A program made the translations under genes and the position numbers. From Tritrichomonas musculus (taxonomy: Eukaryota > Parabasalia > Tritrichomonadida > Tritrichomonadidae), in contig JAPFFF010000004.1 in NCBI GenBank assembly GCA_039105265.1, positions 620,001 to 684,000 on the forward strand: a stretch of DNA of 64,000 nt, read 5' to 3'. The notes below the pieces were generated by a model. The model searched no databases. It worked only from the letters and a program-made list of their open reading frames with translations, and was not told where the DNA came from. Below are positions 60,977-64,000 of this stretch, piece by piece (the first letter of the stretch is position 1; every line of letters begins with the position of its first letter).

Positions 60977-63319
60977 ATGGAAGAAGACCAAAATCTTTAT
61001 TATTCAGCGAAATATCTATCTCATACGCAAAGACCTAATTCTTTAAAAGATAAAGGATTAAGAACATTCATTGAAATTGTTCCTTTGCATTCTCAGAATT
61101 TCAATATCATTTCGCTAATCCTTTTCCTCGATAGCTTAACCAAAGAATTTATATGCAACAACAAAAGAGTTTATAATGACATTTTTTCGTTTAGTTGCTG
61201 TAATAAATCAAAGATAAATACTGAAATTCAAATATTTAGCATAACTGTCAAAAACGATTTGGAAACCATTAAAGTTCTCGCTAGAGATCAACTCCTTGAA
61301 AACCAAACTATGAAAGTTGTTACTATTGATTTTGAAGAATGTATCATGACGTCGCCATATACTTTGAAAAATAAAGAGTGTCCTTTTTTGACTCAAGATT
61401 TTTGGAATAAACAATGTAAACATAAAAATACAATGCTTTATACTTTTTGTAATTACGTAGCTCGAAAAAATTCTAATTTTCCAATATTTATAAAATTTGC
61501 TTTTCAAAACTTTTTAGATAAAAGAACCTTGCGTAGAAGAGCCGTTAGTTTTCAAGGTTATGATGATTTTTATAAAATTTTATTGCATTTACCTGGTTTT
61601 GTTTATATTGAGATAAGTACTCAAAAAGTTCAGGACGATGGATTTGCATTTAAATTTAATAATGATTTTGCTTTTATTAAAAATATAATATGGATTATGC
61701 CTTGGGCTTTAGAAGTTATAAATTATATGCATTATTTGCAAATTGATGCTTCTTTTTATGCGCTTAAGCCTTACAAATTTTGTATATACCATTCAATTTA
61801 TTTCAATTCAAGTTTTCCTTTCGCATTATCAATTGGCCCTAAAGAGAACCGTTTTTTATATAATTTATTATTTGATGGATTAAATAAGTTTTGTTTAAAT
61901 AAAAATGTTTTTGAAAATAAAGTTGTTTTATCAGATTTAGGTTCTCCTATCAAAAAGTTCTGTAAATTACATTCAAATATTCAATATTTTTGTCATCGTC
62001 ATATTATACAAATATTTGGACCTAAATCATCATTAGGCATATGGGTTGCAAGGTTATTGAGATGCAAAACATATTTAATATATAAACAAGAAAAAGAATT
62101 TATTTTAGTTGAAATGGACGAATATAAAAAAGATCCAAATTCACCTTTATTTGACGATACCGATCAAGATAATGAAAAAAAACAAAAATTAAAAGATTTT
62201 GAAATTATGTTAAAAGATATAGATGAAGTGGAAAGAATGCCAAATAAAGAAGAAATTAAAAAAAGTGATTATTATATTGCTAATTGGGCAATATGGATTC
62301 GTTCTGACCACCATGTAGCTCGTTGTTCAAATCATTCGGAAGGTTTCCACGGAAATATCAATCAAAAATTGCCAGATTCCGGAACTCATTCATTTAAAAC
62401 TGGTTTCACAACAATTGTAAATTATTTATTAAATTATATAAATAATTACTCAGATATTTGTGGAAATTCTTTTCAAAACAAACATCAAAAAATGATTCAA
62501 AAAGTTATACAAATTCTTAGCAAGAGACCAGATAATTATTTAAAATGTTCAAAAGAAAATTGTGATTGTGGTGAAGATGATTTTGTTGAATCAATTTATG
62601 GAGTGAAACTTCCTTGCATACATACAATATTAAATAATTTTTGCAAATCAGAAATATTTAATATTGTTAAAAATAGCAATGAAATTGATATTCAATATTT
62701 ATTTGTTCAATCTCTCAAAAAGTTCCCCAATTATAAATTTGAAAAAAATCTTTTTAAATCAAATAGAAAAAATATAGATAGAATAATATCAATATACGAA
62801 GTTGAAAAGAATAGAAAGTTTGATAAGGAATCATTGAATATATTAGGCTCTTTTATTAATGAGTTTCTTAATTGTTTTACATATGTTTTACCAAAATTCC
62901 CAAATATTAATCCAAATGATGCCAAATATTCTGGAAATCATTTTGATTTTCGAGCACTTGATGAAAAATTGGTTTTCAGAAAAAAGAAAGAAGAAAGTAA
63001 CACAAGTCAAAAGAAAGAAAAATTAAAACTTGAAAATTTATACGACGAAGATGACAATTTTGATTCAATGATAAAAGACTGTAATGCTGACATCGAATTA
63101 ATTAAGAAAAAATACTATGAAACGAAGGCTGAAATTAAAGGAATGTATCCTCAATTATCATATCATGATATCGAAAAAATATGTTTTTCTAATTTTGTCC
63201 GCTATGTTTTTGAAACTAGATGCGATAATTCAGGTGTCATATATTTTTTATCTAAATTCAAAATAGCAAGTTGGAAAAATGCAGATTTAGCTGCAGGTGG
63301 TAACAGATTTTTCTCTTAA
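60977..63319 (+). CDS. Mutator-like (MULE) transposase
   Basis: 780 residues, intact. The MULE DDE core includes LQIDASFYAL (Asp257), KVVLSDLGSPIKKFC (Asp320), the CHRHII region and SNHSEGFHGNIN (Glu455), which correspond to the catalytic triad of MULE transposases. Downstream, C-S-K-E-N-C-D-C-G...L-P-C-I-H-T-I (about residues 525-550) resembles a SWIM zinc finger, common in this family. The N-terminal 26 codons also occur in the inverted ends, a peculiar arrangement. GGTCTT...AAGACC brackets the start codon in a hairpin. The ORF ends one base before the right inverted linker, so coding and terminal repeat abut. No frameshift is seen; the copy looks functional. Confidence 0.85.
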   Translation: MEEDQNLYYSAKYLSHTQRPNSLKDKGLRTFIEIVPLHSQNFNIISLILFLDSLTKEFICNNKRVYNDIFSFSCCNKSKINTEIQIFSITVKNDLETIKVLARDQLLENQTMKVVTIDFEECIMTSPYTLKNKECPFLTQDFWNKQCKHKNTMLYTFCNYVARKNSNFPIFIKFAFQNFLDKRTLRRRAVSFQGYDDFYKILLHLPGFVYIEISTQKVQDDGFAFKFNNDFAFIKNIIWIMPWALEVINYMHYLQIDASFYALKPYKFCIYHSIYFNSSFPFALSIGPKENRFLYNLLFDGLNKFCLNKNVFENKVVLSDLGSPIKKFCKLHSNIQYFCHRHIIQIFGPKSSLGIWVARLLRCKTYLIYKQEKEFILVEMDEYKKDPNSPLFDDTDQDNEKKQKLKDFEIMLKDIDEVERMPNKEEIKKSDYYIANWAIWIRSDHHVARCSNHSEGFHGNINQKLPDSGTHSFKTGFTTIVNYLLNYINNYSDICGNSFQNKHQKMIQKVIQILSKRPDNYLKCSKENCDCGEDDFVESIYGVKLPCIHTILNNFCKSEIFNIVKNSNEIDIQYLFVQSLKKFPNYKFEKNLFKSNRKNIDRIISIYEVEKNRKFDKESLNILGSFINEFLNCFTYVLPKFPNINPNDAKYSGNHFDFRALDEKLVFRKKKEESNTSQKKEKLKLENLYDEDDNFDSMIKDCNADIELIKKKYYETKAEIKGMYPQLSYHDIEKICFSNFVRYVFETRCDNSGVIYFLSKFKIASWKNADLAAGGNRFFS

Positions 63320-63320
63320 C

Positions 63321-64000
63321 AAATTTCTGAGAAGACTCAGAATATTTTAAATAAGCTTTATCAAAAAAAAAAAAAAAAAAAAAAAAATAAAAATAAAAAA
63401 TAAAAAATCACAATAATATTAAATAATCAATTTTGTTTGTTTTTTGTTTGTTTTATTTTCATCTTTTTATTGCCACCGTGGTCGTCCTATGGGCGGCAAT
63501 ATCGTCAATTCCAGATCTTCCGGATGAAATCGCGATATCTTTGTCCGGATGACGACTCGCCGCAGTTACAACCAGCCAGCTGCTAAGCATTGCTGATCGT
63601 GGTCTTGCTATGGGCGGCAATGTCGTCATTCCAGATCTTCCGGATGAAATCGCAATATCTTTGTCCGGATGACGACTCGCCGCAGTTACAACCAGCTAGC
63701 TGCTAAGCATTACTGATCGTGATCATGCTATGGGCGGCAATGTCGTCATCTCGGTTTCTTTGATTGGTTTAGTTCTATAAAAATGGCGCTTTTTCATGGT
63801 TTTATCTTAGTGAACTTTTTCAAAACTTTACAAGAAAATTTTAGAACTTTATCTTTTAAAGAATTAGGTCTTTGCGTATGAGATAGATATTTCGCTGAAT
63901 AATAAAGATTTTGGTCTTCTTCCATAAATATAAAAAGACCATAATTCTTTCAAAAAGTTATATATATTTATAAAAAAAAAAATTTAACAAATTTCTGAGA
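63321..64000. repeat. Right inverted end of the MULE (partial)
   Basis: Inverted copy of the left linker (from the TTCTGAG/CTCAGAA hairpin), two 120-bp units (63510-63749), the arm ending GAAAATTTTAGAAC (~63844), then the complement of the transposase start (GATAAA back to the ATG, ~63845-63926) and its upstream linker. A long A-run at ~63364-63390 differs from the left side. The sequence leaves the window inside the next linker. Confidence 0.9.

Larger units (their letters stand above)
59163..64000 (+). mobile_element. Mutator-like element with modular inverted ends (right end beyond window)
   Basis: Left end module 1 (59163-60288) and module 2 (60289-61054) share the same order: an arm starting GTTCTAAAATTTTC, a 120-bp tandem-repeat array (six and three copies), a linker with a TTCTGAG/CTCAGAA hairpin, and the first 26 codons of the transposase. 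The lengths differ by exactly three 120-bp units. After the transposase (60977-63319) the right side reads inverted: linker from ~63321, two 120-bp units (63510-63749), arm, then an inverted copy of the same ORF start, up to the window edge. So long inverted ends made of duplicated modules flank an intact transposase. The outer right end and the target duplication are outside the window. Confidence 0.85.

Overview
The window looks like nuclear DNA of a parabasalid (trichomonad) protist, most likely a Tritrichomonas-type genome. This is inferred from content, not from a database match. The DNA is very AT-rich, genes are compact and almost all intronless, and several intergenic stretches carry sequences resembling the trichomonad initiator element. 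Gene families typical of these genomes are present (ankyrin proteins, LRR proteins, protein kinases, ARM-fold proteins), among many DNA transposons and foldback repeats. The standard code fits every intact gene.

Layout. 1-4977 has no gene and holds at least two foldback elements. 4978-14704 is gene-dense: a coiled-coil protein, an unrecognised 350-aa protein, an ARM-fold protein, a CCZ1-like protein, a ZIP-like transporter, a class II DYRK kinase and the first of two paralogous genes of unknown family. Those paralogues (13985-14704 and 17800-18462) are separated by a 2.95-kb non-coding segment with 17-bp terminal inverted repeats and two further elements nested inside. 18797-20717 is an ankyrin gene interrupted twice by short T-rich inserts. 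20775-22359 holds two foldback/MITE elements, one a clear hAT-type MITE with an 8-bp target duplication. 22518-29281 is genic: an Asn-rich protein with an Ada3-like tail, a RhoGAP-like protein, SRP14 and a coiled-coil protein. 29661-36311 is decayed: a broken HECT ligase gene, transposase relics and a broken hAT copy.

36598-43976 is dominated by mobile DNA: a 714-bp foldback, three perfect hairpins, an orphan HTH-like ORF, a complete hAT transposon (38777-41826, 8-bp target duplication), a double hairpin and a MITE copy. 43977-55183 is genic again: a pseudokinase-Sel1-RRM-kinase fusion, a CARMIL-like LRR protein, an Rxt3-like protein, a Ser-rich protein, a DUF2439/ZGRF1-N-like protein, an orphan ORF and an ankyrin protein. 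A second copy of the double hairpin, with its second hairpin flipped, lies at 56820-56950. A membrane protein and tRNA-Asp(GTC) follow. The window ends inside a Mutator-like element (59163 to beyond 64000) whose long inverted ends carry 120-bp tandem repeats and a copy of the first 26 transposase codons.

The host genes form no operon or single pathway. They point to conserved machinery: endosome maturation (CCZ1), ER targeting (SRP14), chromatin (Rxt3-like, Ada3-like), DNA repair or telomere maintenance (DUF2439), Rho and actin control (RhoGAP, CARMIL-like LRR) and kinase signalling. The most unusual items are the ankyrin gene with two inserts at equivalent repeat positions, the inverted hairpin pair, the modular MULE ends and the unrecognised paralogous gene pair.
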